Source: Caballeronia ptereochthonis
GTDB lineage: Bacteria > Pseudomonadota > Gammaproteobacteria > Burkholderiales > Burkholderiaceae
DNA length: 64,000 nucleotides
Assembly (NCBI RefSeq): GCF_001545075.1
Contig: NZ_FCOB02000018.1
Location: 1-64,000 of the forward strand
Direction: 5' to 3'
Part shown: in pieces, positions 17,522 through 25,947 of the stretch
How the letters are laid out: each line of letters begins with the position of its first letter
Position numbering within the stretch: position 1 is the stretch's first letter
The notes under the pieces: model-generated
What the model was told of the DNA's origin: nothing
The model's input: only the letters and a program-made list of their open reading frames with translations
Database searches by the model: none
Translations under genes and position numbers: made by a program

Positions 17522-18139
17522 ATGCCGCGTCCGCGTGAGTTCGACGAGGAAGCCGCGCTCGATGCGGCCATGGCGCAATTCTGGTCGCACGGCTACGAGG
17601 CAACTTCCGTGCGCGATCTCGCGACGACGATGGGTCTCACGTCCGCGAGCCTCTACAACGCGTTCGGCGACAAGCGCACGCTCTACGAGCGTGCGCTCGA
17701 ACGTTACGTGGAACGTGGCTTTCGGGACCGCGTGCGGCGCTTCGAGCATCACATGCCGCCGCGCGATGCGATCGGGGCCTTCTTCGACGAAATCATCCAG
17801 CTTTCGGTAGGCGACCCGCATCGCAAGGGCTGTCTCATCGTGAACTCCGCCATGGAACTCGCGCCGCACGACAAGCAGTTTCATCGCGCATTGAATGGGG
17901 TGCTGAAAGATATCGAAGGCTTCTTCCAGCGTTGCGTGAGCGCTGGGCAGAAGGACGGGACGATTTCGTCGGACCTCGACACCGCCGATATGGCGAAGAC
18001 GCTGCTCGCTTCGCTGATGGGTTTGCGCGTGCTCGCGCGCGTCAATCCGCAGCGCGCGCTGCTCGAAGGCGCGGCGCGCCCGGTGCTCGCAATGATCGGC
18101 GTGAACCCGAACGCGCGACGCGCGCGCCGCAGGATCTGA
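17522..18139 (+). CDS. TetR/AcrR-family regulator
   Basis: A 205-residue TetR regulator. The N-terminal HTH shows MPRPREFDEEAALDAAMAQF, TSVRDLATTMGLTSASLYN and FGDKRTLYERAL. The C-terminal ligand domain contains GDPHRKGCLIVNSAMELAPH, typical of the YsgA/YezE-like TetR group that controls neighbouring reductases or detoxification genes. It follows the GST gene by 16 bases. A decayed SDR and a decayed alcohol-dehydrogenase gene lie convergent to it, so its original regulon may have been lost. Confidence 0.9.
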   Translation: MPRPREFDEEAALDAAMAQFWSHGYEATSVRDLATTMGLTSASLYNAFGDKRTLYERALERYVERGFRDRVRRFEHHMPPRDAIGAFFDEIIQLSVGDPHRKGCLIVNSAMELAPHDKQFHRALNGVLKDIEGFFQRCVSAGQKDGTISSDLDTADMAKTLLASLMGLRVLARVNPQRALLEGAARPVLAMIGVNPNARRARRRI

Positions 18140-18284
18140 TCACACGGATTTGACCTCGCCGCATACGAGCGTTGGCGGCCGGTCATCACCGGGCGCGGCA
18201 GTACGCTGTTGAGACGGATCGCGGTCGAACGCCCGATGCCCTGACTCGCGCCCGTGACGATGGCTGCTTTCGTGGACGTGTCAT
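18140..18284 (-). pseudogene. Short-chain dehydrogenase remnant with internal deletions
   Basis: On the minus strand one frame reads STKAAIVTGASQGIGRSTAI, the nucleotide-binding start of an SDR. It runs straight into LNSVLPRPVMTGR, which resembles the region after the catalytic YxxxK, normally 150 residues later. A short C-terminal piece VCGEVKSV ends at the TGA at 18140-18142 in yet another frame. The catalytic core is gone. The fragment sits between the TetR gene and a truncated alcohol dehydrogenase gene. Confidence 0.65.
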
Positions 18285-18294
18285 CTCTCCCGTT

Positions 18295-18708
18295 TCAATG
18301 AACGACGACCATCTTGCCGTTCGCTTCGTTGGCTTCCATCACGCGGTGCGCTTCGTGAATCTCGTCGAAGGAAAGCACGCGTGAAGGCTTCGCGTCGAGC
18401 CGGCCCGCCGCGACATCTGCCGCGATGGCTTGCAGCGGCACGTCCGACAGCGGAAAGCCCGGCGTGCCGAACACGAAGCTGCCGAAGAAGGTCAGATACA
18501 CGCCGCTCGACATTTGCAGCAGCGGATTGAAGTCCGGGCTCGGCGCGAGCCCGCCGAGCCAGCCCGCGAGACATGCGCGCCCGCCGCGACGCAGCATGGC
18601 GAGCGAATCGAGGGTCGTGCTGTTGCCGACGAGATCGAGCACGGCGTCGATCTCCTTCGCTTGCGCGACGCGCTTGCTCAGGTCCGGGCCGCCCGCCGAG
18701 CTGGACAA
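18295..18708 (-). pseudogene. Zinc-type alcohol dehydrogenase / quinone reductase gene, 3' part only
   Basis: The frame gives about 137 residues of the C-terminal half of an MDR-family protein: IDAVLDLVGNSTTLDSLAML, RRGGRACLAGWLGGLAP, and the C-terminus SFDEIHEAHRVMEANEANGKMVVVH. The catalytic N-terminal domain and most of the Rossmann fold are missing. At about 18708 the sequence changes into the 3' part of an oppositely oriented CGNR-type gene. This looks like one deletion that removed the 5' halves of two divergent genes and the promoter region between them. Confidence 0.8.
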
Positions 18709-19132
18709 GGTCGCGGCGAAGGCGCGCGGCCTGCGCGAATGGTTCAGGGCGTTCGTGCAGAAGAAAAAAGGGCGTGCGCTGACGGCCGGGGATTTGAGCG
18801 AGCTCGAGCCGCTGAACAGCGTGCTACAGCGCGATGAACAACACGGCTTGCTCGTCGCGGACGCGAGCTCGGCGAGCGGGCTCGCCTTCGCGATGCAGCG
18901 CCGCTACCCGACGGCCGAATCGCTGCTGATGCCGATCGTCGAGGCGCTGGCGAAGCTCGTCTGCGAAGAGGATTTCACTTACGTCAAGGCGTGCGAGGGC
19001 CCGAAGTGCACGTTGCTCTTCGCCGATTACACGCGCGGACATGCGCGCCGCTGGTGCAGCATGGCGATATGCGGCAATCGCGCGAAGGTTGCCGCGCATC
19101 GCGCGCGGCTGAAGGAAGGAAAGGGCGGCTGA
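18709..19132 (+). pseudogene. CGNR zinc-finger (ABATE-type) gene, 3' part only
   Basis: The frame contains the C-terminal two-thirds of a CGNR zinc-finger protein: LREWFRAFVQKKKGRALTA, then LLMPIVEALAKLVCEEDF and the zinc motif CEGPKCTLLFADYTRGHARRWCSMAICGN (split here by description only: Cys-x4-Cys, then Trp-Cys-Ser-x3-Cys-Gly-Asn). The usual N-terminal ABATE segment is absent, and the reading frame continues upstream only through antisense alcohol dehydrogenase sequence. It is probably non-functional, although an ORF with a start inside the other gene exists. Confidence 0.7.
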
Positions 19133-19174
19133 GCCGTCCCGATTCGTTTGCGTTGTTCACGAGAAGGAGGCAGC

Positions 19175-19855
19175 ATGAATCACATCGAGGCGATTGCATT
19201 CGACCTCTACGGCACGTTGTTCGACGTGCACTCGGTCGTCGATCAATGCGAGCAGCGTTTTCCGGGACGAGGGCGCGAGATCAGCGCGATCTGGCGGCAG
19301 AAGCAGCTCGAATACACCTGGCTGCGCAGTCTCATGAACCGCTATGTGACGTTCGAGCAGGCGACGGAAGATGCATTGCGTTATACGTGCCGCCATTTGA
19401 AGCTCGACCTGAACGATGAGACAAGAGCCGCGCTGTGCGATGCGTATCTGAAGCTGCGGCCGTTTCCGGAAGTGCCGGATACGCTTTTGCGGCTGGGGGA
19501 ACGCGGCCTGAAGCTCGCGGTGTTGTCGAACGGATCGCCGCATTCGATCGGTTCGGTGGTCGGCAATGCGGGATTGCGCGATCGTTTCGATCATCTGCTG
19601 AGCGTCGATCCGGTGCGTATCTACAAGCCGCACGATCGTGCATACGAACTCGCGGAAGCGGCATTCGGCCTTTCCCGTGCGGCGATTCTCTTCATCTCGT
19701 CGAATGCGTGGGACGCGACGGGCGCGCGCTACTTCGGCTTTCCGACGGCGTGGATCAATCGCAGCGGCAACACGTTCGAGGAAATGGGGCAAAGGCCGGA
19801 CTGGGAACTGACCGGCCTCGACGGCGTGCTGAAGCTCTTCGACAAATCCGCCTAG
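19175..19855 (+). CDS. Haloacid dehalogenase type II
   Basis: A 226-residue HAD hydrolase matching L-2-haloacid dehalogenases in length and motifs. The nucleophile is Asp10 in AFDLYGTLFDV. The motif II serine is in AVLSNGSPHS, the lysine in VRIYKPHDRAYELAE, and the acidic motif in ISSNAWDATGARYFGF. The halide-binding Arg is expected in TWLRSLMNRY. The ATG at 19175 follows AAGGAGG. It converts L-2-haloacids to D-2-hydroxyacids. Its stop overlaps the convergent MmgE/PrpD gene by four bases. Confidence 0.92.
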   Translation: MNHIEAIAFDLYGTLFDVHSVVDQCEQRFPGRGREISAIWRQKQLEYTWLRSLMNRYVTFEQATEDALRYTCRHLKLDLNDETRAALCDAYLKLRPFPEVPDTLLRLGERGLKLAVLSNGSPHSIGSVVGNAGLRDRFDHLLSVDPVRIYKPHDRAYELAEAAFGLSRAAILFISSNAWDATGARYFGFPTAWINRSGNTFEEMGQRPDWELTGLDGVLKLFDKSA

Positions 19856-21273
19856 CGGCGATCGCGCGCGACTCGAATCATGACCTCCGCGAAGTTGCGT
19901 GTCTGGTCGAGATCGAGCACGGCGTTGACGACGCCATCGATTGCGCGCGGACTGAGCACGCGTTCGGCGTTGTGGCAGAACTTCTGCACGAGCTCCTCGG
20001 TCGTCATGAGGCTTGCAGGATCCGGCGACGGACTGCCCTTCGGATAGAGCCGCTCGGCGGCGAAGGTCTTTCCGCGCGCGCGAATCTCGACCTTGGTCGG
20101 ACGCGCGCTGCCGTGCGCGGTGAGCGCCTTCACATAGTCGGGATGCACCTCGTGCGTGACCTTCTCCATCAACGCGAGCACGGACGGGCTGAACACGTTC
20201 TGCGGGTCTTGCCAGTCGCGCCCCGGCGTCAGATGGTGTGCGCCCATTGCGATGCCGTGCGCGATGCTGAACTGCGCATCGTGCACGTGACGGATGTCCT
20301 TGTTGAGCCACACCGGCTGCTCGACGAAGCCTTCGACGAGCACGTTGATGTTGTCGATTTCATCGGGCCGCAAGTCGTGCTTCTCGACGATCTCGCGCAC
20401 GCAATCCAGCGGCGCATGAAGAATGCGGCAATGCGGATAAGGCTTGTACGCCTGCTCGCCGACGAAGCCCCAGCGCGTGCCCAGCTCCCGTGTGATGTTG
20501 TCCGGCTCCCAGCGGCGCGTGCCGATGAAGCGGGGAAAACCGTGCTCGGCGTCGTCGAGAAGGTGAAGATCGCCGCGATGGCCCAGCTGGCCCATGTGCG
20601 CGGCGGTCATTGCGGATTGCACGAGCACGCCGGCCATCAGGTACTTGATCGTGGTGCTGGGCGCGTGCCGAAAGAACGGAATCTGCGAATGCACCGGCGC
20701 GATGCTGCCCGCGACGCCGAGAGAATGCGCGAGCACATCGGCGGATTGACGCTGCAGCATGCCGATCGCGGCAGTCGCGCCGAAAATCGTGCTGCTGTAG
20801 CCGAACACGGGCGGCGGCGAGACCTTGCCGTCCTGCGTGTCGCGCAGATAGTCCATCGCCTTGCCGAGACGCCACGACATTTCGTGCGCAACGGCGATCG
20901 AGCGGATCATGTCCTTGCCCGACGCGCCGAGCGTTTCACCCAGCGCGAGCGCGCCGGGCAGCACATAAGGCGTGACGTGGCCGGGCGGGAGCACCGCGTC
21001 CATGTCGAGCGCGTTGATGAGCTCGCCGTTCGCGAAGGCTGCGCCGAAGATCGACACGCGATCGGTCGTGCCGATGATCGTCGCATTGCCCTGGCCGCCC
21101 ATCAGCCGCCCGTACTCGATGCCGATATGGCCCTTGGGATTGTCCGCGCCTGCCAGCGCGCAGCCGAGCGAATCGAGCACGAGGCGCTTGGCTTCCTGAA
21201 CGACGTTGGCGGGAATGTCCTCGAAGCGCGTCTGGGTGGCGAAGCGCGCGAGTTGCGCGACGAGCGTGGTCAT
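19852..21273 (-). CDS. MmgE/PrpD-family protein
   Basis: A 473-residue MmgE/PrpD protein. The helical N-terminal domain begins with TLVAQLARFATQTRFEDIPA and includes AKRLVLDSLGCALAGA. The central part has the typical ALDMDAVLPPGHVTP. The C-terminal lid domain has YPHCRILHAPLD and VHPDYVKALTAH. Family members are 2-methylcitrate dehydratase, cis-aconitate decarboxylase or related lyases. An MmgE/PrpD gene also lies in the P. aeruginosa itaconate cluster, but here it is 14 kb from the itaconate-like genes. It appears monocistronic. The long plus-strand ORF across it is a shadow. Confidence 0.9.
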   Translation of the reverse strand: MTTLVAQLARFATQTRFEDIPANVVQEAKRLVLDSLGCALAGADNPKGHIGIEYGRLMGGQGNATIIGTTDRVSIFGAAFANGELINALDMDAVLPPGHVTPYVLPGALALGETLGASGKDMIRSIAVAHEMSWRLGKAMDYLRDTQDGKVSPPPVFGYSSTIFGATAAIGMLQRQSADVLAHSLGVAGSIAPVHSQIPFFRHAPSTTIKYLMAGVLVQSAMTAAHMGQLGHRGDLHLLDDAEHGFPRFIGTRRWEPDNITRELGTRWGFVGEQAYKPYPHCRILHAPLDCVREIVEKHDLRPDEIDNINVLVEGFVEQPVWLNKDIRHVHDAQFSIAHGIAMGAHHLTPGRDWQDPQNVFSPSVLALMEKVTHEVHPDYVKALTAHGSARPTKVEIRARGKTFAAERLYPKGSPSPDPASLMTTEELVQKFCHNAERVLSPRAIDGVVNAVLDLDQTRNFAEVMIRVARDRR

Positions 21274-21374
21274 GGCTGTCTCCGTTCGGTTCGTTCGATT
21301 GATGCCGCAGCCTATGGCGCGCGAAAACCTGGTGTCAATCGAACGGAGCCAGCCGTTCCGTACAACGGAGCGCG

Positions 21375-22490
21375 TTACTCGAGCCCTTCGGCGCGCGATG
21401 CGCAGAAGCGCCACGAAGACGGCTTCGGCGCCTCGGCGACTTCGCGCCACCAGCGCTCGCCGCGATGCGGCGCCGACAGATCGAGCCGTTCGCCCATGCG
21501 CGGGGTCGCCAGCGTGACGCCGCGTGCAAGCGCGAGTCCGGTCACGCGCTCGAACGGTTCCTGCCACGGGTGCATCGCGAGATCGAACGTGCCGTTGTGA
21601 ATCGGCACGAGCCAGCGTCCCCGCACATCGACGTGAGCCTGCACGGTTTCCTCGGGCTGCATGTGGACGTAGGGCCATTGCGCATCGTATGCGCCGGTTT
21701 CGATGAAGGTGACGTCGAACGGGCCGAGGCGCTCGCCGATCGTCCTGAAGCCGTCGAAGTAACCGGTGTCGCCGCTGAAGAAAACGCGCAAGTCGTCGTC
21801 GACGATGGCCCACGACGCCCACAGCGTGCTGTTGCCGTCGAAGAGGCTGCGGCCGGAAAAGTGCTGCGCGGGCGTCGCGGTGAACGAAAGACCGTCGATC
21901 TCCACGCTCTGCCACCAGTCGAGCCGGCGCACCTTCGCGGCATCGATGCCCCATTCGATCAGCCGGTCGCCGACGCCGAGCGGCGTGAGGAAGACTTGCG
22001 TCGTCGCCGCGAGCGCGAGCACGGTGTCGCGGTCGAGATGATCGTAATGATCGTGAGAGAGGACCACGCCGCGCAAGGGCGGCAGGGCTTCGAGCGCGAT
22101 GGGCGGCGCATGAAAGCGCTTCGGCCCGAGCCGCTTGAATGGCGAAGCACGCTCGCCGAAGACGGGGTCGGTCAGCCAGAATTCGCCGCGCAGCTTGAAA
22201 AGCAGCGTCGAATGACCGAGGCGATAGAGGCTGCGATCGGGCGCGGCGTCGAGTTGCGCACGCGTGAGCGTATCGACGACGGGCGCCTGCGCCGGCGCCG
22301 TTCCGACCGGCTTTTTGAAAAGCACGTTCCACGCGATGCGCAAGGTCTTGCCGAAGCCTTCGACCGGACGCGGCTTCACGTTGCGAAAGCGTTCGCCGTC
22401 ATGCTGCGGCGACGCGCTCGACAACTTACGGCCGCGTTCCGCGGCGGCGAGACCCAGGGCACGGCTGATGCGATCGGCAAACGAAGTCAT
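21375..22490 (-). CDS. Metallo-beta-lactamase-fold hydrolase (NAPE-PLD-like)
   Basis: A 371-residue MBL-fold protein. The metal motif HDHYDHLD starts at residue 146. RLGHSTLLFKLRGEFWLTDP, FFSGDTGYFDGF and VPIHNGTFDLAMHPW are further hallmarks of the UlaG/NAPE-PLD-like lactonase/phosphodiesterase branch. The N-terminal 60 residues are basic without a clear signal peptide. It is divergent from a TetR gene at 22571; the 80-base gap holds the palindrome ACTGTACAGT (22518-22527), so the TetR protein probably represses it. Confidence 0.9.
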   Translation of the reverse strand: MTSFADRISRALGLAAAERGRKLSSASPQHDGERFRNVKPRPVEGFGKTLRIAWNVLFKKPVGTAPAQAPVVDTLTRAQLDAAPDRSLYRLGHSTLLFKLRGEFWLTDPVFGERASPFKRLGPKRFHAPPIALEALPPLRGVVLSHDHYDHLDRDTVLALAATTQVFLTPLGVGDRLIEWGIDAAKVRRLDWWQSVEIDGLSFTATPAQHFSGRSLFDGNSTLWASWAIVDDDLRVFFSGDTGYFDGFRTIGERLGPFDVTFIETGAYDAQWPYVHMQPEETVQAHVDVRGRWLVPIHNGTFDLAMHPWQEPFERVTGLALARGVTLATPRMGERLDLSAPHRGERWWREVAEAPKPSSWRFCASRAEGLE

Positions 22491-22517
22491 GTGTCGTGAA
22501 CCCGAAGCGAGAAGTAG

Positions 22518-22527
22518 ACTGTACAGT
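22518..22527. promoter_or_regulatory. Palindrome ACTGTACAGT, putative TetR operator
   Basis: A perfect 10-base palindrome lies in the AT-richer 80-base gap between the divergent MBL-fold and TetR genes. A wider inverted pair GTTTA ... TAAAC sits at about 22531-22555. The placement suits a shared operator for autoregulation and repression of the hydrolase. Confidence 0.45.
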
Positions 22528-22570
22528 GTAGTTTAATTTTGAGAAAAAAGTAAACCGCTCGGTGTAAAAT

Positions 22571-23215
22571 ATGGAGATGGATTCGAACGATATTCCTCAG
22601 CGCCTGACTGACCGCAAGCGCGCCGCCATCGTGAATGCGGCCGTGGAGGAGTTCATCGCCGCGGGCTATGACGCGACCAGCATGGACCGCATTGCCGCGA
22701 GCGCGGGCGTCTCGAAGCGCACGGTCTACAACCATTTTCCGAGCAAGGAGGCGCTGTTCGCGGCGATCCTGCATCAGCTCTGGGATGCGAGCGAAACGGG
22801 CGATGCGCCCGCGTACAGCGCGGACGAGCCGCTGCGCGCGCAGTTGCTGGCCTTGCTCTCACGCAAGCTGCGTCTCATGAACGACGAGGCTTTTCTGTCG
22901 CTGGCGCGCGTCGCGATCGCGGCCGGCATCCATTCGCCCGAGCGCGCGCGGGACATGGTGGCGCGCATCGGTCAGCGCGAAGAAGATCTGACGGTGTGGA
23001 TCAGGAAAGCTGCGGCGGATGGCCGTCTCTCGGTCGCCGACCCGGTCTTCGCCGGGCAGCAGCTTCATGGGATCGTGAAGGGTTTCGCCTTCTGGCCGCA
23101 AGTGACGATGGGCCAGCCGCCGTTGACGAAGAACGAGCAGAAGAAAGTGGCGGAAGCGGCCGCCGATATGTTTCTCGCGCGCTATGAGCGCGCCGCGTCG
23201 AACCGCCCGCGCTAG
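22571..23215 (+). CDS. TetR/AcrR-family regulator
   Basis: A 214-residue TetR regulator. The HTH reads IVNAAVEEFIAAGYDATSMD, IAASAGVSKRTVYNHFPSKE, very typical of the AcrR group; a C-terminal TetR_C domain (AefR-like) follows with GFAFWPQVTMGQPPLTKNEQ. An alternative ATG is at 22577. It is divergent from the MBL-fold hydrolase, with the ACTGTACAGT palindrome between them. The ligand is unknown. Confidence 0.92.
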   Translation: MEMDSNDIPQRLTDRKRAAIVNAAVEEFIAAGYDATSMDRIAASAGVSKRTVYNHFPSKEALFAAILHQLWDASETGDAPAYSADEPLRAQLLALLSRKLRLMNDEAFLSLARVAIAAGIHSPERARDMVARIGQREEDLTVWIRKAAADGRLSVADPVFAGQQLHGIVKGFAFWPQVTMGQPPLTKNEQKKVAEAAADMFLARYERAASNRPR

Positions 23216-23274
23216 CGGCTCCTGTGACACCGCTTCGGCCAGGAGCTGCAACGCGGGCGCGATCAGCCTTCGAT

Positions 23275-23775
23275 CAGAACTTGTGACGCAGACCGACGCG
23301 GGTCACGAACCGCGTGTTCGCACCCGCATTGCCGATGAACGACGACGCCGAGCCGATACCGAACGGACCTTGCGCCTAGTTCAAGCCGAAGCTGTAGGCG
23401 CTCGATGAGCCTTGCGTCGTCGTGCCGCCAACCGTCGTCGTGGGCGAGCCCGCGAAGCTGGTCGGGTTCGAGAAGCCGTACATCGCGCCGAAGGTCACGC
23501 CGTAGAAATTCGCGCTGCTGAACTTGACCGAATTGTTGATGCGGCTCGAGGTCAGGTAATCGAGATCGTTGATGTGATACGCGTAGTTGCCGCCGAGATA
23601 GTCGGTCGAGAACGAGCGCTGACGGCCGAACGTGAGCGAGCAAATTCGTTCTTCGAGAGACCGACGTACGCCTGACGGCCGAATTCCGCGCCGCCCTGGC
23701 CGAGCGTGCCGTTGTCGCTGTTGAAGCCGCTTTCCAGCACGAAGATCGCTTGTTTTTTGTGTTCCGCGCGCAACT
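23275..23775 (-). pseudogene. Gram-negative porin gene, heavily decayed
   Basis: Minus-strand frames give pieces of a Burkholderia-type trimeric porin. An N-terminal part reads AIFVLESGFNSDNGTLGQGG and FGRQAYVGLSKNEF. A middle part (after a frameshift near 23640) corresponds to the loop-rich barrel. The C-terminus FVTRVGLRHKF has the terminal phenylalanine required for outer-membrane assembly. An in-frame TAG falls just after YSFGLN near 23378, and there about 200 residues of barrel are missing. The signal peptide is also gone. Full-length relatives have about 370-390 residues, so this copy is dead. Confidence 0.8.
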
Positions 23776-23870
23776 AACGGTCATACCCACCAACGACCTT
23801 CGAACAGGCGCGCTTATTGCAACATGAGCGGAATCCGCTCCATTCGAGCGATCTGCAGAGAGGAGGCAGC

Positions 23871-24488
23871 ATGCCCGCCAGCAAAACTCCAGACGCATGC
23901 AGACTCGGCGTTGCCTTCATCGAAGCGCAACTGACGATGCTCTGCGCTCACGCCAGCCTCCTGTCCGACTGGATCGAGCGCGGCGCGCCCGCGCCCGACC
24001 TCGCGAAGGCGCAGCCGCTGCTGGCCCGCAAGCGCTCGCATCCGGAAGCGCACGCGCACAGCGAAGACGGCACGCCGACCAGGAGCCCTGCGCCGGAAGA
24101 TGCGCTGGCGTGGCCGTCGTTCGACACAGTCGAGAAGCGTATCGCCTTCGCGATGATCGTTCCTTGCACGAATGCGATTCTCGCGGTCGCCGAATACTTT
24201 GATATTCATCGCCTGTCGGTTTCGCGCGCGCCTGAGGTGCAGTTCCTGATGCGTCTGCGCGATGCCGCCGTGAACGGCAACACCTTCAGCATCGCCGCCG
24301 ACGAATACATGCCGCACGCCGCGTATGGCGGCCTGATCGTCGATCACACACTCGACGGCACGCTGCTGTTCAGCGACGGCGTCAAGCCCGGTTTCGTCGA
24401 ATTCGGGGATACGGCCGGTCTGCTTCGCTATCTGACGAAGCTATTGAAGAGCATGCAGTCCGCGATCAGCGCGGGCGATGCGGGATAG
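23871..24488 (+). CDS. Hypothetical cytosolic protein
   Basis: A 205-residue protein I do not recognise. The ATG at 23871 follows AGAGGAGG, a strong ribosome-binding site, which supports real translation. Codon use and GC match its neighbours. There is no signal peptide or membrane helix. It contains a possible helical N-terminal half (residues 1-95, with a charged spacer) and a mixed C-terminal half with VEKRIAFAMIVPCTNAILAV and FSDGVKPGFVEFGDTAGLL. It is convergent with a truncated AraC/GlxA gene. No function is proposed. Confidence 0.6.
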   Translation: MPASKTPDACRLGVAFIEAQLTMLCAHASLLSDWIERGAPAPDLAKAQPLLARKRSHPEAHAHSEDGTPTRSPAPEDALAWPSFDTVEKRIAFAMIVPCTNAILAVAEYFDIHRLSVSRAPEVQFLMRLRDAAVNGNTFSIAADEYMPHAAYGGLIVDHTLDGTLLFSDGVKPGFVEFGDTAGLLRYLTKLLKSMQSAISAGDAG

Positions 24489-24513
24489 AGGCGGGCGAAG
24501 ACGGGAAGCGGCT

Positions 24514-25110
24514 TCAGCGCACTTCGCTCGCGGCGCGCTCCTGTCCGGGCGTCCTCGAAAAGAACTGCTTGTAGCAGCGCCCGAGATGCGACGCGCTCGC
24601 AAAACCGCAATGCATCGCGACGTCGAGCAGTGAAAGCGACGATTCGCGTATCAGCTTCTGCGCCGCCTTGAGCCGCAATTCCAGATAGAACTGCGACGGC
24701 CGCACGTTGAAGTGCCTGATCCACATGCGCTCGAACGTGCGCGGCGAGATGCCCGCGAGCGAGGCGATCGTCTTCATCGGAATGGGGCGCTCGATGTTCT
24801 GTTCCATCAGCGTGACCGCATGCACGATGCGCCTGTCCTCCACGCCGTAGCGCCACTGAATCGCCATCTTCTGGCTCTCCTGCGCGGTGCGCATGCGCGT
24901 GTGGATGAACTGGTCCGCGACTTCCGCCGCAAGCGGATGCCCGTGCTGGCGCGCGATCAGCTCGAGCATCATGTCGATAGCGGCAGTCCCGCCGCTGCAT
25001 GTCAGGCGGTCGCCCTCGATGCAGTAGAGATCGCGGCTCACGTCGAGCGAGGGAAATTCGTCGGCGAGCTCCTTGAGCGCTCCCCAGTGAATCGTGCAGC
25101 GGCGCTTGGT
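24514..25110 (-). pseudogene. GlxA/AraC-type regulator gene, 3' part only
   Basis: About 198 residues of the C-terminal part of a GlxA-family AraC regulator (GATase1-like plus AraC HTH) remain in frame: KRRCTIHWGALKELADEFPS, GGTAAIDMMLELIARQHGHP, and the two HTH motifs IASLAGISPRTFERMW and VAMHCGFASASHLGRCYKQF. The first 120-130 residues are absent. On its 5' side the sequence passes, near 25110, into the first codons (MIKLSN) of another gene that follows an ABC permease. The glycine-betaine regulator GbdR is of this family, which fits the adjacent osmoprotectant-type permease. Confidence 0.8.
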
Positions 25111-25129
25111 TGGAGAGCTTGATCATGAT

Positions 25130-25754
25130 TTATTGCGCGTGTCCGGTTTGTTTGCGAAAGCCTGTCATGGCGCCGAGGCGCAGCGCGAGATCGGCCGCGC
25201 GGGAAGGAGCGCGAAGGCCCTTGGGCGTGAGGAAGCCGCTGAACCCAGGAAAGACCGATATCCGCCGCGATGGCGAGCACGCTCACGAGGATCGCGTCCG
25301 CGATCAACTGGCGCGGGTCCGATTGCGAGATGCCGCGGCTGATGAGCTTGCCGAGCCCGCCCGCGCCGATATACGCCGCGATCGCCGCGATGCCCACGTT
25401 GATCACCACCGCCATGCGCACGCCGGCCATGATGATCGGCAGCGCGATCGGAAGCTCGACCTTGCGCAGGCGCGCGCCGGTCGTCATGCCCATGCCGCGC
25501 GCGGCCTCACGCAACGCCGGGTCGATGTTGGTGATCGCGGTGTAGGTGTTGCGCACGATCGGCAACTGCGAGTAGAGGAAGAGCGCGACCGAGGGAATGG
25601 TCATGATGATCGCGGCGACATACAGCACGATCTTCGCGAGCCGTTCGTTGACCGTGATCGCGAGTCCGACACCCACTCCGACGATCTCGACGTGCTCGCC
25701 GGTCATCCTGGCGATGCTCGCCAGGTTGTCCCAGATGAAGGCAAGGGTTTCCAC
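25130..25754 (-). pseudogene. Osmoprotectant-type ABC transporter permease, eroded
   Basis: The reading frame resembles OpuBB/YehW-type permeases: FIWDNLASIARMTGEHVEIV, then NTYTAITNIDPALREAARG (the EAA loop), and AVVINVGIAAIAAYIGAGGL. Two in-frame gaps are evident relative to the family: about 10 residues after GVGVGLAI, and about 24 residues where SVALF joins LYSQL. Near the C-terminus (about 25235) the frame shifts, and the expected tail LTPKGLRAPSR ... TGHAQ is found in another frame, ending at a TAA at 25130-25132. Loss of membrane segments makes function unlikely. GTG at 25754 follows AGGAG. The next gene starts at 25126 and is cut off after about six codons. Confidence 0.75.
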
Positions 25755-25947
25755 TATGTCTCCTGAGCTCTTGAGAGCCATGTTTATGTTTGGGTGCTGC
25801 CGTGGCCTACACGATAGAGCGGAGCGGGGTCATATGGCTGACATCGAGCCGACATTGTTTGTCACAAAAGCGGCATGACGCCGGAGTGACTCGAAATTTT
25901 GTTTTTGAATCAGCGATGTAGGAGAATGCGCAGGTTGTCCGCGTTTG

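Noticed and set aside
19435..21600. 721-residue plus-strand ORF
   Set aside because: It is antisense to the HAD and MmgE/PrpD genes, is Arg/His/Ala-rich and has no recognisable motif. It is a GC-driven shadow ORF.
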